The notes beneath the pieces are model-generated. The model was not told the DNA's origin, did not search any database, and saw only the letters and a program-made list of their open reading frames with translations. This document shows positions 1-10,886 of a stretch of DNA of 64,000 nt, piece by piece. Positions within the stretch are counted from its first letter, which is position 1. The number at the start of each line of letters is the position of its first letter. The translations under genes were made by a program, and so were the position numbers. This DNA comes from Adiantum capillus-veneris (lineage: Eukaryota > Streptophyta > Polypodiopsida > Polypodiales > Pteridaceae): positions 143,169,858-143,233,857 of the forward strand of contig CM043949.1 in NCBI GenBank assembly GCA_014529385.2, read 5' to 3'.

Positions 1-620
1 ACTTCTTTAGCTTTTGTGACCTTTGCCATGCAGGGAATGATTTGCGATATCCTCTCCTCTTGTATTCTCTAGGAGAATAACCATAGCTTTTGTCGAAAGA
101 GGAGGAAGGTGAGGAAGAAGGAGAAGAGGGTGACCTCTTTCTAGCCCTTTTCTTCCTTTGTTTCCTCTCTTCCCTTTCAAAATGACGAGGAGAAGGACTA
201 TGTGTTGATACTTTCCTCTTGGGAGGAGTGGGCGATCGTCTAGACCGCCGTCTTCGTGGAGCCACATCTTCAGAGGAACTTAATGTTTCATTGCTTTCTT
301 GCTCTTTGGATTCCTCCTCTCGAATGGGAGAGAGTCTTCTTTTGGGGGTTCTCTTCAAGAGGCCTCCTAAGCTCTCTCTCCTCTTGGAGAGGAAGGGAAA
401 TCTCATAAGCACGAAGTTGTTGAGTAACTTCAGCTTGCAAACCAGGGTTGCCCATAGCTTGTTGCAACCTAGTGACGAGATAATTCACAAACATGGGGGC
501 ATCATCATTAGCACTTTCATGTGCAAAATCAAAGCTATCAATGTTCATTCTACTCTCTTGATTATTGTCAGTCATGTTAACAAAATTTATGTATGTACGT
601 AGTGTATGCTTTGGCAATTC
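1..620 (-). pseudogene. LTR-retrotransposon gag-like fragment, RS-rich, runs off left edge
   Basis: On the minus strand the reading frame at 288-617 begins with a Met-rich start (MTDNNQESRMNIDSFDF) and continues, after a frame change near position 300, as a strongly basic arginine/serine-rich stretch (APRRRSRRSPTPPKRK, then RKRSPSSPSSSPSSSFDKS). It stays open to the window edge. Arg/Ser-rich tracts of this kind lie before the zinc knuckle in the gag of many plant LTR retrotransposons, and a primer-binding site lies upstream at 977-988 in the matching orientation. I infer a gag N-terminal half. No zinc knuckle or pol is inside the window, so the family (Gypsy or Copia) stays open. The frame change makes an intact product unlikely. 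Confidence 0.45.
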
Positions 621-976
621 AAAAACTTAGTTGCCACTCCTCTTAGCCTTTGAAAATTGGCTCTTAAGTATCTACATCCACGGCTTGAAGTGGTTAATTA
701 TAGAGAGTAGTGGAGTAGGTCTAACATAGCAAAGTTGCCGAGGGATGGCTCCTTTCGGACTTCTTATGGCTCAATAATGGTAAAGCCATAGGCAAGTCTA
801 AAAAGACCCCATTATTAAGTCCAAATCTCCCGAGGTGTGCACCATATCCCATGTAGTGGGCTCAACAATACCGATAATAGATCTCAGTTCCACTTACCCT
901 AATATAATTAACAAAAGCAACCATTTATAGGCTACTTAAGGACCTTTCTTCTTAAGCAAGAAAAGAGAAACCAAAT
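621..976 (-). other. Untranslated leader between primer-binding site and gag-like fragment
   Basis: This stretch lies between the initiator-Met-like primer-binding site and the gag-like frame. It has no coding signal on either strand and is best read as the 5' leader of the element on the left edge. Confidence 0.35.
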
Positions 977-988
977 GCTCTGATACCA
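977..988 (-). other. Primer-binding site (initiator Met tRNA type)
   Basis: The minus strand reads TGGTATCAGAGC. This is the 12-base complement to the 3' end of plant initiator Met tRNA used by many LTR retrotransposons. It directly follows an LTR-like end (CCATTACA on the minus strand, from position 990). It places the 5' LTR to the right and the element body to the left. Confidence 0.75.
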
Positions 989-989
989 A

Positions 990-1171
990 TGTAATGGAAT
1001 TGGCCTATTAACTTGAGATTAGCGGAAATTAATGAGAGTACTTTTGAGAAATTAATTTGTGAGCATAGCAGGTGAACATAATTGAAGATAACAACGTAGG
1101 TCACATAGCACAAGCTCAAGCCAAAGAAGACCTAGCTATCAACATAATTATCACTTTCCTTCACAATAGTT
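990..1171 (-). repeat. LTR-like segment, possible 5' LTR remnant of the left-edge element
   Basis: The segment starts TG (plus strand) next to the primer-binding site. It has no copy elsewhere in the window. It abuts the repeated Copia LTR at 1172, so it may have been truncated by the Copia insertion, or the whole 990-1360 block may be a single LTR. Confidence 0.35.
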
Positions 1172-1360
1172 TGATAACTGCGAGAGTGAGAGCCTGTGCG
1201 AGTGAGACCAAGGTAGCGAGCAACAAAAGAGGAGAGGAGATACGATATGGTGGATCTCTCAGTGAGAATTTTTCACCACTCCTTATTCTTCACTATAGCC
1301 AAAAAAAATAGGGTTAGTGTTCAGTGATGGGCGGCTGGTCAGTTGGCTTGTACCCTAACA
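1172..1360 (-). repeat. 3' LTR of the Copia element
   Basis: The part at 1172-1330 (TGATAACTGCGAGAG onward, with the shared stretch CACTCCTTATTCTTCA) is repeated at 7101-7240. The minus strand starts TGTTAGGGTAC directly after a polypurine-like tract (1361-1372, CAAGTGGGACAT), the usual arrangement at a Copia 3' LTR. Confidence 0.65.
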
Positions 1361-1823
1361 ATGTCCCACTTGAACGCCAACGTGGCCCAAGTGGCTATAA
1401 GTGTAAGGGTTAGTATGTACAACTATACAAGTGTGAAGTGTGACTATAGTTTCACCCTACGCCCATCATCTCGATGCAATGTGCAAACTGCTCTAAAGCT
1501 AGTCTCTTTGTCAGAGCATCTGTTGGGTTCTCGTTCATGTGGATTTTGGCTAACTCAATGCGTTTGCTAGCCAAAATATCTCGTATCACATGATACATGA
1601 CCTCGATGTGTTTTTATTTGACATGAAACACGGGGTCCTTTGTCAATGCAATCGCACTTTGGTTGTCACAATGTAATACTCGAGTCTGGTGTATACCAAG
1701 GTCTCTCACTATATGAGATAACCACACAACTTAATTGCTAGCACTAAAAACTACAACATACTCAACCTCAGTGGTGGAAAACGAAATGCAATTTCAAAGA
1801 CACAATCTCCAAGAAACTATCAC

Positions 1824-2033
1824 TCAAGTAAATAAGAAAATGTAGCCAGATGTGGATCTCTTAGTGTCCACACAACACACATAATTAAAATTAGTGTACC
1901 CAACTATGGATGCATCACTGTTTCCAAAATGTAAGCTCTTGTTGGCTGAACCCATGACGTCTCTCAAGATATGCTTCACTACTTCCCAATGCTTTATGCA
2001 TGGGCTTTCCATATACCTGCTAACCACTCTCAC
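1824..2033 (-). pseudogene. Copia RNase H fragment
   Basis: The translated minus strand contains HWEVVKHILRDVMGS, then HFGNSDASIVGYTNF and KRSTSGYIF. This is the typical Copia RNase H arrangement in which a lead-in helix is followed by the DSD/DAD motif and RSTSGY. It ends in a stop shortly after the motif, and the C-terminal ADIFTK-type tail is not in frame. It is a non-functional relic continuous with the RT to its right. Confidence 0.8.
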
Positions 2034-3110
2034 TAAAAATGCAATGTGTGGTCACATGCTAGCCATGGCGAACATGAGACTATCAATTGCCGAAGAATAT
2101 GGCACCTTTTCTATCTCTTCCTTTTTAGCATCTGATTTAGGTCAATCATTCAAGTGCTAATTTTTACATATGCATCCATTGGGGTACTCAATGCTTTCCC
2201 CCCTTGTATGTCAAAACATTGCATGACCTTGTGAATATACTCTTCATGTGATAGTTTAAGCATTCTACACTAACAATGTCTCTTGATACACATACCAAGA
2301 AAATGATGTGCATCACACAAATCTTTCATTGGAAAATGCTTGCTTAAGGCATCCTTGCAAAGTGCAATCTCATCTTTTGACCTCCCGGCTATAAGCATAT
2401 CATCCACATACAAGATTAGAATGATGAGGGAACCATCATTCAACCTCCTTGTGTAAAAGCAGTGATCTTCTTAGCTCCATACATAACCTTGGGATTGAAT
2501 GTACTTATCAAAGTTGATGTACCACTTCCTTGAGCCTTTCTTTAGTCCATACAAAGCTTTCTTGAGTCTACACACCAATTCTTCCTTGGTTGGCTTTTCA
2601 CGGTTTATCTCAAAACCTTTTGGCTACATCATGTAGATATCTTCTTTGAGATCCCCATGAAGAAATGTCGCCTTTAAATCCATCTAGACCAATTCCATGT
2701 CCTCTATGGCTACTATACCAAGCACAAGATGAGTGTTATCATCTTGACCACTGGAAAGAAAATCTCATCGAAATCTATGCCTTTCTTTTGCTTGAATCCT
2801 TTAGCAACCAATCTAGCCTTATACTTAGGCTCGAAATCTTTTGTCGTGTACTTATTCTTGTACACCTATTTGCAAGGCAATCCTTGTTTACCCTCTGGTA
2901 ACTCTATCATTTCCCAAGTCTGATTAGCTAAGATTGACTTATCCTTAGATTGCAAAGACTGCTTCCACTTCATGCTATCTTCCATCTGAATAGATTCTTT
3001 ATAACAAGTGGACTCATGGCAGTTGGTGACTAACAAATAGTCCAATCCTAGCTGAAAATCCTCAGGTGCATGAGATAAATGAGTAGATCTTTTGAATGCC
3101 TAACTGCTAG
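2034..3110 (-). pseudogene. Copia reverse transcriptase, multiply interrupted
   Basis: The minus strand carries, in changing frames, the Copia RT landmarks: [19 protein letters not shown], then MDLKATFLHGDLKEDIYM, YGLKKGSRKWYINFDKYI, the catalytic LYVDDMLIAG at about 2395-2425, and FPMKDLCDAHHFLG. Several in-frame stops and frame shifts separate them, so no open reading frame covers the domain. The YVDD active site itself is retained. Confidence 0.85.
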
Positions 3111-3294
3111 ATTTTGCTCTCTCTAGAGCAACATTTGTCGTCCTATTGGAGGGTACATCCACCATTATGTGTAATTGGTGGTGAGGCAACATCCTCAAAC
3201 CTTACTTTGCAATATTCAATCTTTTTCACTGGCTATGTATGCATCTTAGACTCATTGAATATCACCTATGAGCTACATATGACCTTCTTAGATT

Positions 3295-3862
3295 CTAGGT
3301 GCCAGAGACGATATCCCATCTCTCCGTCCACACCATATCCAATAAAGATGCACGTGTGATTTGAGATCTAGCTTTTGCCTGAGATCTTTTGGCACATGTG
3401 AGATTAGGTTGTTTGCCCTTCCACATCTCTTGCAGAATCTTATACTTTAGTGGTGTACTAGGAGACTGGTTTATCAAGGAAACACCTATCATAATAACTT
3501 TGCCCCAAAACTCTTGAGGTAAAGTGGCCCTAGACAACATAGTTTAGTGACCCGTTCTTGGATAGTTTTATTCATTATTTCTGCCACATCGTTTTGGGTA
3601 GGTGTGTAAGGTGCGGTGAACTATCTTCTAATGCCTCATTTACTACAGAAGTCCTTGAACTCAGAGAAGATATACTCGCTTCCATTTCAGTATGCAAAGC
3701 TTTAAGCTTTCTACCTGATTGGTTTTCTACCATTGCTAAGAACATTTGAAAGACACTAAAAACTTCCCTCTTTTCCTTCAAGAGATAAACCCACACCTTC
3801 CTAGTGGAGTCATCTATGAATTTTAGGAAGCTGAGTGCCCCCCATAGAGATTTAACAGGCAT
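3295..3862 (-). pseudogene. Copia integrase core and C-terminal fragments
   Basis: Two adjacent minus-strand frames make up the integrase. The piece at 3575-3862 has FIDDSTRKVWVYLLKEK, the Copia DDE-core motif with its first catalytic Asp. The piece at 3295-3540 has LPQEFWGKVIMIGVSLIN and PLKYKILQEMWKGKQPNL, which follow the core in this family. The second Asp and the Glu region are damaged, and a frame shift separates the two parts. Confidence 0.8.
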
Positions 3863-3939
3863 AGGTCTGCATAGTTGCTATGAAGAAGATCTAGAGGGCT
3901 TCCTAACTCCTTGTCTAAAGGCATTGAGGTCAACCGAGT

Positions 3940-4221
3940 CTATTTTCCATAAATGCAGTGCTCACATAAAGAAAAATCAAAGTAATCTAACACGGGGATA
4001 TAACCAAAATGTTTCATTAACTTCATTCCTTTTTTCCTCATATGTCTTAGCCGATAGTGCCACAACTTTGTAGATGTTAGCTCGCCTACACAAATAAAAT
4101 TCATTTTCGCTGAAGAGACATAGAGTGAATACAATGAGCCGAACTTTTGGCCTTTAAGCATGACCAGGTTTCCTTTCTTGATTATCCAAGAACCATGTGC
4201 GAAAATATTAGTGTAACCCAA
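3940..4221 (-). pseudogene. Copia GAG-pre-integrase (zinc-binding) fragment
   Basis: The frame has WHYRLRHMRKKGMKLM and FSLCEHCIYGK, which fit the H-x-x-x-H...C-x-x-C zinc-binding module before Copia integrases. It lies directly upstream of the integrase core pieces. It is a broken part of the same polyprotein. Confidence 0.8.
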
Positions 4222-4405
4222 ATCGTCTAATTTTCCCTACAAACATCAAACTCTTTGTCAATTTGGGTACATGTTGGATACTCTCAAGCATAAACTCGGT
4301 GCCATTATGCATACAAAGATTTATGGCCCCAATACCAAATATATCGAGCTCATAAGAATTACCCAATTTCATTGTAAAGCTGTAGCAGCATATGTGGAGA
4401 ACCAC
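4208..4405 (-). pseudogene. Copia protease/linker region
   Basis: The frame carries a typical Copia linker after protease (GIGAINLCMHNGTEFMLESI, then VPKLTKSLMFVGKI; compare the common VPGLRKNLISVG). The catalytic DSG of the aspartic protease is not visible in frame here. It overlaps the next fragment by a frame change. Confidence 0.6.
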
Positions 4406-4495
4406 TCCTTATGAGGAGTCACATGAAAGCTAGCACCAAATTTCAATATCCAATTTTTGTACATAGCACTTGTCAAGAGCTAACAAAATCAGGAC

Positions 4496-4786
4496 TCAAA
4501 TCTGAGGTGAAATCAACACATCATCAGTCACATCGAGAACACTCTCAACATTAAGTTCTTCTATCTTCACGATGCTCTTAGGTGTGTCAGACTTCACTTT
4601 TTCTTTGCCCTTTTCATGTTGTAATTCACGGAAATCCTTCTTCAAGTGTCCCTTTTTATGGCAATGGTAACATTCGTTGTTCTTCTTGTCTCTTCCACAA
4701 TTCTTGCTACGACTCTTCTTGCGATCTTGAGAACGATCGCGACTACAACCACGTTGCCTTGTCTTGTCATGCCTGCCACTAGCCAT
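4496..4786 (-). pseudogene. Copia gag nucleocapsid with zinc knuckle
   Basis: A basic stretch (RDRSQDRKKSRSKNCGRD) is followed by CYHCHKKGHLKKDF. This is a CCHC knuckle whose last Cys is replaced by Phe, so the zinc site looks damaged. It lies between the gag N-terminal domain and the protease region, as expected for Copia. Confidence 0.8.
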
Positions 4787-5392
4787 ATACGCATCACCAT
4801 GTCCACTTGCATGAAGAGATTAATGTCTAATCTCCTAAGTAAGCAACACGCTAGTAACGTCACTGAAAACAAGCTTGCCACCATGTGTTGAGTTACTTAT
4901 GACTGTATTGAATATATCCCATGACAATGCCAACAAACATAGAAAAAAGATGGCCTTCATCTCATCATCAAAGTTGAGACCTTTGGAAGTAAGCTACAAA
5001 AAGACATTGTTGAGCTCATAATGAGAGCTAACGTTGCTTCCTTCTTTCATATTCACGCGCATAACTTTCTTCATTAGGTTCAAGGCACTTTTACCATCCC
5101 ATGTGGCACATAAGGCATCCATAAATCTTTGGCATTGGCCTTATCCAGTATTGAGAACTAAATGGATTCGCCAAGGTGCAGGCAAATGATCCACCATAGC
5201 ATGATCATTCAAATCTTTCCACTGATCATCAGTGTATGCATTTTCTTTTCTCTCATGCAATGGCGCTATCAAACCCTTATTGATCAACACATCACGCATA
5301 TGCTGCTTCCAGATTGACATTTTTGTGCCATCAAACTTCTTAATGTAGTACTCATCTTTGTCCGAAGAGTCATATTTCAAGAGAATGACCAA
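4787..5392 (-). pseudogene. Copia gag N-terminal domain
   Basis: At 5141-5392 the frame reads YYIKKFDGTKMSIWKQHMRD, then VLINKGLIAPL and DDQWKDLNDHA. This is the standard Copia gag opening (F-x-G-x-N/K-Y/M-x-x-W-K). The remainder up to the zinc knuckle has no long open frame and is decayed. Confidence 0.8.
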
Positions 5393-7087
5393 AATACTTA
5401 TGGCAAAATATTGGGAGAATTTTGATAGAGTGTCTCTTGTAACACGAGCAAAACCTCAAAACAATATGCTAAAAAATCAATGTGTGAACAATCAAGTGTG
5501 CCAAGAATGCGAATGGACGACTCGCATGAAAAATCCGGCACAGTTTCCTATGTTCAAGAAGCGATATCTAAATCCAAAACAAGTAAGACAATACGTAAAC
5601 AAAGCCAAATGCTCTAAAAGCATGTACTGGCATAAAATGGTAGCATAAACCACTGGCAAAGCATGGATGACCGCCAACTTGGTATCAAAAGCACCTATAC
5701 CCGTTGCCACAAATGAGGATCTACAACAACCTAATCCACCTCACACTGGGTAGCCCGGCCCGTAGTGCTTGGCTTCAAAATCCCTCATGCAACAACCTTC
5801 ATAAAAGGTTATGCAGACCCAATGACTAGCCATAGTGTCAAAAAGGGCTCTTCCATACCAAGTCTCAAAAACAACCGCAACTGCCAAAAAACAAGGCAAA
5901 AATGGCTCCACAACGTTGTAAAGTGACAATATTTGCAACTCAACATGCATGTAACGGTAGTCACTGCTAGTGTAGCAAGATCTACACACAAACACCACAC
6001 CAAAAGAGTGCAATCAGTCTGTACTAATACCTCTCCCAATGGGGAGTGAAAACCGCTAATAGAGCACAAGCACGCACAAGGTGCTAACATGCATGAACCA
6101 CACGCATAGGAGTGATGTCGAAACCCTCCCATTGAAATGGTGTAAACCCTGTAAGAATTTGGTGAAATAGCTCCCACTGAAGCCAAAGGGGTTCAGAGCC
6201 CCACACAAAGGACCAGCAAAACCTCAAAAGTACAACACACTCTGGCTCTTCGGAGACCATGCGACTTTGCATACATAATCGCAAAGAACCACTTGCAATA
6301 CCCTAAAATATTCAGCCCTGTGGCATGACAATTTATTGTCCAATAGATCAAATGAATCCCCAAGCAAGGGAGCAAATCCATATCCCAATGCGGGCACTGA
6401 TGACCATGCAAAAGAGAACAACGGACTACCGCCCTGATACACTAAACCTACTAGAAATAACCTGTAATGAACTGCCCCTATTGTGCACACACTTCTCAGA
6501 CAAATGGCCAAATCTATCCCTAATGAGAGCGAACGAAACCATAACCCATTGTGGGCAATGCAAATTAGCGCAAATGAGAGAATGAGACTAGAACCTTGAT
6601 CCTCTCAACCTGTACTTGGAACATGCTGAAGGTAAATCCACATGCCGTTGAATATATGTATGCTGCTAAATATCTACTTCTACTTTACCTGCATTGAATT
6701 CAATGAGCAAGATGATATGCTGTACTTTCTTCTTCTTTGCCTCTTCCCCTTTGTAGCGTTGTAGAAACACACAAAAACCACCAACGCTACTGTAATTTAC
6801 TACTAGCACTATGTTATTATTGCCTTAGTGCTATCTGCTATTGAGTTTTTGTCCAACGTTCCCTTTTTTTGTGTAATTTGTAGCCCTACCAAGCCTTTGA
6901 AAAAACAAGTGCTAGCTTTATCTAGTGGCCTACGTTGCCTTTTGATTGCCAATTTGTAGCATTAAGCAAAGTCGACGTCCTCTAATGTCCAAAAAATTGA
7001 TTATAACCTATCGAGCTTTAGCTCACATCAAAACCCATGCACACATCGGAAGTGAACCGCGAAACTTCGATGTTGCTCACGTTCCTA
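5393..7087. other. Unassigned 1.7 kb between Copia gag and its 5' LTR
   Basis: Several open frames of 65-125 codons occur here, mostly on the minus strand (for example 5809-6186). None has a motif I recognise, and none starts as gag should. The stretch is longer than a normal Copia leader, so it may include a foreign insertion. I saw no clear terminal repeats. Confidence 0.3.
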
Positions 7088-7100
7088 CTATGATACCACT
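7088..7100 (-). other. Primer-binding-like site of the Copia element
   Basis: The minus strand reads TGGTATCATAGTAGG directly after the LTR end. Its first eight bases match the initiator-Met type site and the rest has diverged. Confidence 0.5.
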
Positions 7101-7250
7101 TGATGAGTGCGAGAGCAAGAGCGCGTGCGAGTGTGAGTAAGGGAGCGAGCAGGAGAGGAGAGGAGACACAATATAATGGAGCTCTTAGTGAGAATTTCTC
7201 ACCACTCCTTATTCTTCATTACATCCAAATAATAGGGTTGTGGTTGACGC
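7101..7250 (-). repeat. 5' LTR of the Copia element (degraded)
   Basis: The segment from TGATGAGTGCGAGAG to the TCACCACTCCTTATTCTTCA stretch matches the LTR at 1172-1330 with many substitutions. The outer end cannot be placed exactly, since similarity fades near 7250-7290. Confidence 0.6.
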
Positions 7251-7538
7251 TCAACAGCTCACGCCCTGGCTCCTTGCTCCTTGCTGGAGAGTCGGAGATT
7301 GTTCCTGCTCATGCACAGGGTGCAACCCATCTGTGACGGATTCGACTCATGATACTTACCTCTCTCGCAAATATCTTGCTCAATTGACTCTCGTGGCTCG
7401 AGCTCCTACTGGTGATTATCTCATGCGCAACCATCTCTAAAGAATCTAACTCCTACCAAATTAGCTCTCTAGCAAGTTAGCTTCTAGAGGTAGCTCTAAT
7501 TGTTTTCCATAGTTAAATGTTTGAATGTCTATGAAGTT

Positions 7539-7540
<2 letters not shown>

Positions 7541-7588
<48 letters not shown>
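7541..7588. repeat. (CT)n microsatellite
   Basis: An almost pure run of CT dinucleotides, about 24 units, just upstream of the AP-2 sigma pseudogene. Confidence 0.95.
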
Positions 7589-7589
<1 letters not shown>

Positions 7590-7743
7590 TTAAATGTATG
7601 TTGCCAACGGTGTGAACCTTGGATAACTAGAATCAAACATAGAATACATCTAGCACTAGAGTCTGGGGCAGGCCAACACCTTTTTGTTTGCTTGGATGTG
7701 TGGTTCATCATGCTTCATCTTCTTGTACTTCTTCTTCCCCACC

Positions 7744-8053
7744 ATGTTTTGGTTCACTTTGTTGCAAAACTGGCAAGGCAAAATATGGCTTGTGCAATAT
7801 TATATTCCTTTAGAGGATTTGGAGAAGCACAAGCTAGAGTATGAGGTTCATCAGTTGGTTGTAAATAGAGATCCCAAGTTCCCAAATTTTGTAGAGTTTC
7901 AAACACACAAAATAAGTTACCGAAGATATGCAGGTCTTTTCTTCTCATAAGGTGTATCTGATATTTGATGAGTTCATCCTTCCTAGCGAATAGCAAGAAA
8001 CTATCAAAAAGGTAATCATTGAGAGGATGCCTGAGCTAGAGCTGCAAGAGTAG
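7744..8053 (+). pseudogene. AP-2 complex sigma subunit pseudogene, middle missing
   Basis: The predicted protein from the ATG at 7744 is clearly the small (sigma) chain of a clathrin adaptor complex, closest in wording to AP-2 sigma: FTLLQNWQGKIWLVQYYI, PLEDLEKHKLEYEVHQLVV, NRDPKFPNFVEFQTHK and YRRYAGLFFS. It then jumps directly to HKVYLIFDEFILPSE, a stop, and QETIKKVIIERMPELELQE, the family's C-terminus. About 40 residues between GLFFS and HKVYL (the stretch with the domain's central helices) are absent, and the frame changes at the join. AP-2 sigma is normally about 142 residues and acts in clathrin-mediated endocytosis. The skipped block, the stop and the frame change make this a dead copy. 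It could be a retrocopy of a mis-spliced mRNA or a genomic fragment with one exon lost. Confidence 0.88.
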
Positions 8054-8203
8054 CTTGATTCTTATCATTGTATTTAGACAAGTTTGCGCAACGGACAAAC
8101 TTACTCAAGTCAACCAAATGACTAAGGGAATGCCATGATTTTTTTGAACGTGTACCTTGCTTGAAAGTGCATGGAATAGCACATTACATTTTTTAGGCTT
8201 ATT

Positions 8204-8206
<3 letters not shown>

Positions 8207-8250
<44 letters not shown>
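8207..8250. repeat. (CT)n microsatellite
   Basis: About 22 CT units, about 150 bp downstream of the AP-2 sigma pseudogene. Confidence 0.95.
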
Positions 8251-8251
<1 letters not shown>

Positions 8252-10103
8252 CATGTGATCGATGTTGAGGGATCAATAGCATTTGATGTTTGGTCTTCTA
8301 CTATTTGAGCAAGATATTGTATGTCTAATATGAATACTTGAGATTGAACATGTGTTGTTGGTTTTTACACGGAAAATATATCCTCGTATGTGTTGTTCAA
8401 TTGATTCATTGGTTATTGGACTGGTTTTCTTTTGTAAGGAACGGTCGAACCTTAATGACAGTTTGAAAAGTCTATAATTTGCATTGTTCAAAAGAATTTT
8501 CTATCGATCTTGGCAAGCCTTTGGTCCATTAGACCTATTGATACCTATTGTGAATCTAGAATAGGATGCACCTATGGTCCCCCAAATCATCAAGAGAAAT
8601 TATGAGTGAAGTGGTTAGTATTTGTTGTCAGAATCATACAATAAAAGAATCCCAATTGCTCACTAAGAAAGTAAAAAGCAAGGCACACATTAAGGTTGTA
8701 GGTGCAATGACAATAGTTGAGCAGCAGGAGGATGATTATGATCCTATTTTGTCGATACTAATGATAGTCATTTTGTTATCGTGGGACTATCCCTTGTGGA
8801 GTTCATGTGCAACCCATCTCAACAGGACCATTGTATTGTGTGTCTTCCTCGTTCTCTTACAGAACTGCTTTTAGTGACAATGAGGATAGCTTTTTGTGAG
8901 AATACATATTATTGAAGATTATGGGTATTTCTCTCAAAGTTGTGATTGTAATAAGTGTCTGTAATTTATGACTGATAGTAATGGAGTAAGCCCTGTTTAT
9001 GGGGGAAGTTGTAGAGGAGGGTCCATAGCCTACCTCAAAATATCGAACTCAGTGTCGAAATGAAGATAGTGTTGAAAAACATAGAAGGCTTGTTCCATCT
9101 CAATCAAGTCCAACACGACACCAGATCAGTCTACGCCAAGCAGCCAAAGCAGTGAGACATTGTCTCTAAAACCATGTGAGTATAGGTAGTGGAAGACGCA
9201 ATGAAAACACAGACTCGATTGTGATCCAGTGGAAACCTTGACTCCAATCTTCCATGGATTCGCCATGTGTGTTTGCTGGGAAAATACCATATAGGCTACA
9301 TCACATGAAGAGTTTCAACTGCCCTTGGATATCTGGTCTCCTTGTATGTGTATAAAGTATTATCAAGGTTAGGCCATGTATGCTAGTTACAGAAGAAGAG
9401 TGTCAACAATCAAATCTGAACAATTTTGAGAGGTTCCATCGAGGGATCAAGTTTGGGTCTTTACATTAGTGGTGACGGCTTGCTTTTCCTTTGCAAAGAG
9501 AAATTTGTGGTTCTTTCCTTACTTTGCAAATAAGCATGGAATTCCTTATGTTTTATTCATCAGAATAAGACACTATATTTTACTTGGTATGATTATGGGC
9601 TTATAGTTTGCATGGAAAGGAGTTAAATGTTGACACATTGTTGAAGTTTTGTTGTGTCTATGTGATTGTAGGAAATGAAGAGTTTGGTACTCCAGCCAAA
9701 ATCGGAGACAACGGTCCACTCCAACATATGCATTAGCAATATTCCCACTACACTAGAGGTGAGGGCTCACTCCTCACTCAAGAATTGGATATCAACACTA
9801 CAAATGATACTTATTGGCACTTAGTTCTTAACATTTCAACACTCATATTTCTTTTTTAATTTCAATTTTTGTGGTGGCAAACCAAAAAAAAAAAAAATCA
9901 TTACAATTCATAGTGTAAAGCAAGGTATTGTTGTTGCAATGGGACTTTTTATCGACCAACTATTGTGAGTGGATTGTTCTATGGTTGAGCGGGTCATTTA
10001 TTAACCAGCTTGGATGAGTCAAAAGTTGTGCATCTCAACATTCTGAATGTAAATCTCTTGATCGTTAGTATAATGTTTGTTTAGATTTTTCATCCCAATT
10101 TAA
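8251..10103. other. Unassigned intergenic sequence
   Basis: AT-rich sequence with scattered stops on both strands. The longest frame (8566-8874, plus) has no recognisable motif. A short poly-A run lies near 9884-9897. I cannot assign any gene or element here. Confidence 0.4.
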
Positions 10104-10697
10104 AATAAGGCGTGCTTGCATGAATGGTGATAAAGATGCTCATGTGCAATTTCCAGGCCAAATGAGGTGGAAAATTCTTCCTCCAGGAAAAAAGATCAAT
10201 AGATGGATGTGGTGATTTAAAGAAACACATTTTTGGATGTTTTTGAAGCTTGAAATTACCTTTTTCTAAGTTGATTACTTGTCTTTAGAGATATTTTGTC
10301 GAATAAGGTGTGCTTGCATGAATGGTGATAAAGATGCTCATGTGCAATTTCCATTGCCAACTGAGGTGGGAAATTCTTCTTTCAAGAAATAAGATCGATA
10401 GATAGGTTTGGTGATTTTAAAAAGCACATTTTTTGGATGTTGTTGAAGGTTGAAATTACCTTTTACTAGGCCGTTTACTTGTCTTTAGCGATATTTTGTT
10501 GAATAAGGCATGCTTGCATGAATGGAGATAGAGATGCCCATGTGCCATTTCCGTTGCTAACTAAGATGGGAAGTTCTTCTTTTAGGAAATAAGATTGATA
10601 GATGGGTGTGGTGATTTAAAGAATCACACATTTTGGATGTTTTGAAGCTTGAAATTACCTTTTTCTCTTAGGTTGTTTACTTATTTTGTTGGTTTTT
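10104..10697. repeat. Three tandem copies of a ~200-bp repeat
   Basis: Copies start at 10104, 10302 and 10502 with AATAAGGYRTGCTTGCATGAATGG. Each runs through a GATGCYCATGTG stretch, a GGTGATTTAAA stretch and TTGAAATTACCTTTT. The copies differ by scattered substitutions and small indels, so the array is not recent. No conserved reading frame runs through them. Confidence 0.9.
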
Positions 10698-10826
10698 AAT
10701 GTATGACAATGTGAGACACTTTTTAAGAAATAACATGAATTGAAAATGCATTCATTAAAGTTTAACATGAGGACTTGTTTGTAGAGACTCTTGATTGCAA
10801 TGTTGGCCATCCCTATAGATTGTAAG

Positions 10827-10828
<2 letters not shown>

Positions 10829-10884
<56 letters not shown>
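10829..10884. repeat. (GA)n microsatellite
   Basis: About 28 GA units, a little upstream of the hAT-like pseudogene. Confidence 0.95.

Positions 10885-10886
<2 letters not shown>

Larger units (their letters stand above)
1172..7290 (-). mobile_element. Decayed Ty1/Copia-type LTR retrotransposon
   Basis: The domain order on the minus strand is gag, zinc knuckle, protease region, GAG-pre-integrase, integrase, reverse transcriptase, RNase H. This is the Copia order, with integrase before RT. Related LTR sequence lies at both ends (1172-1360 and 7101 to about 7250). A primer-binding-like TGGTATCATAG follows the right-hand LTR, and a purine-rich AAGTGGGACA tract precedes the left-hand one. All coding parts are broken by stops and frame changes. 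An unexplained 1.7 kb lies between gag and the 5' LTR. The outer boundary at the right is approximate. Confidence 0.8.

Noticed and set aside
5741-6511. Cluster of minus-strand frames (Cys-rich) as secreted small proteins
   Set aside because: Frames overlap one another in different phases with no signal peptide or conserved Cys pattern; treated as unassigned sequence.
7529-7711. Frame made mainly of (RE)n from the GA microsatellite
   Set aside because: Translation of a simple repeat. The same holds for frames at 10655-11005, 36159-36471, 43865-44092, 62416-62619 and 62654-62990.
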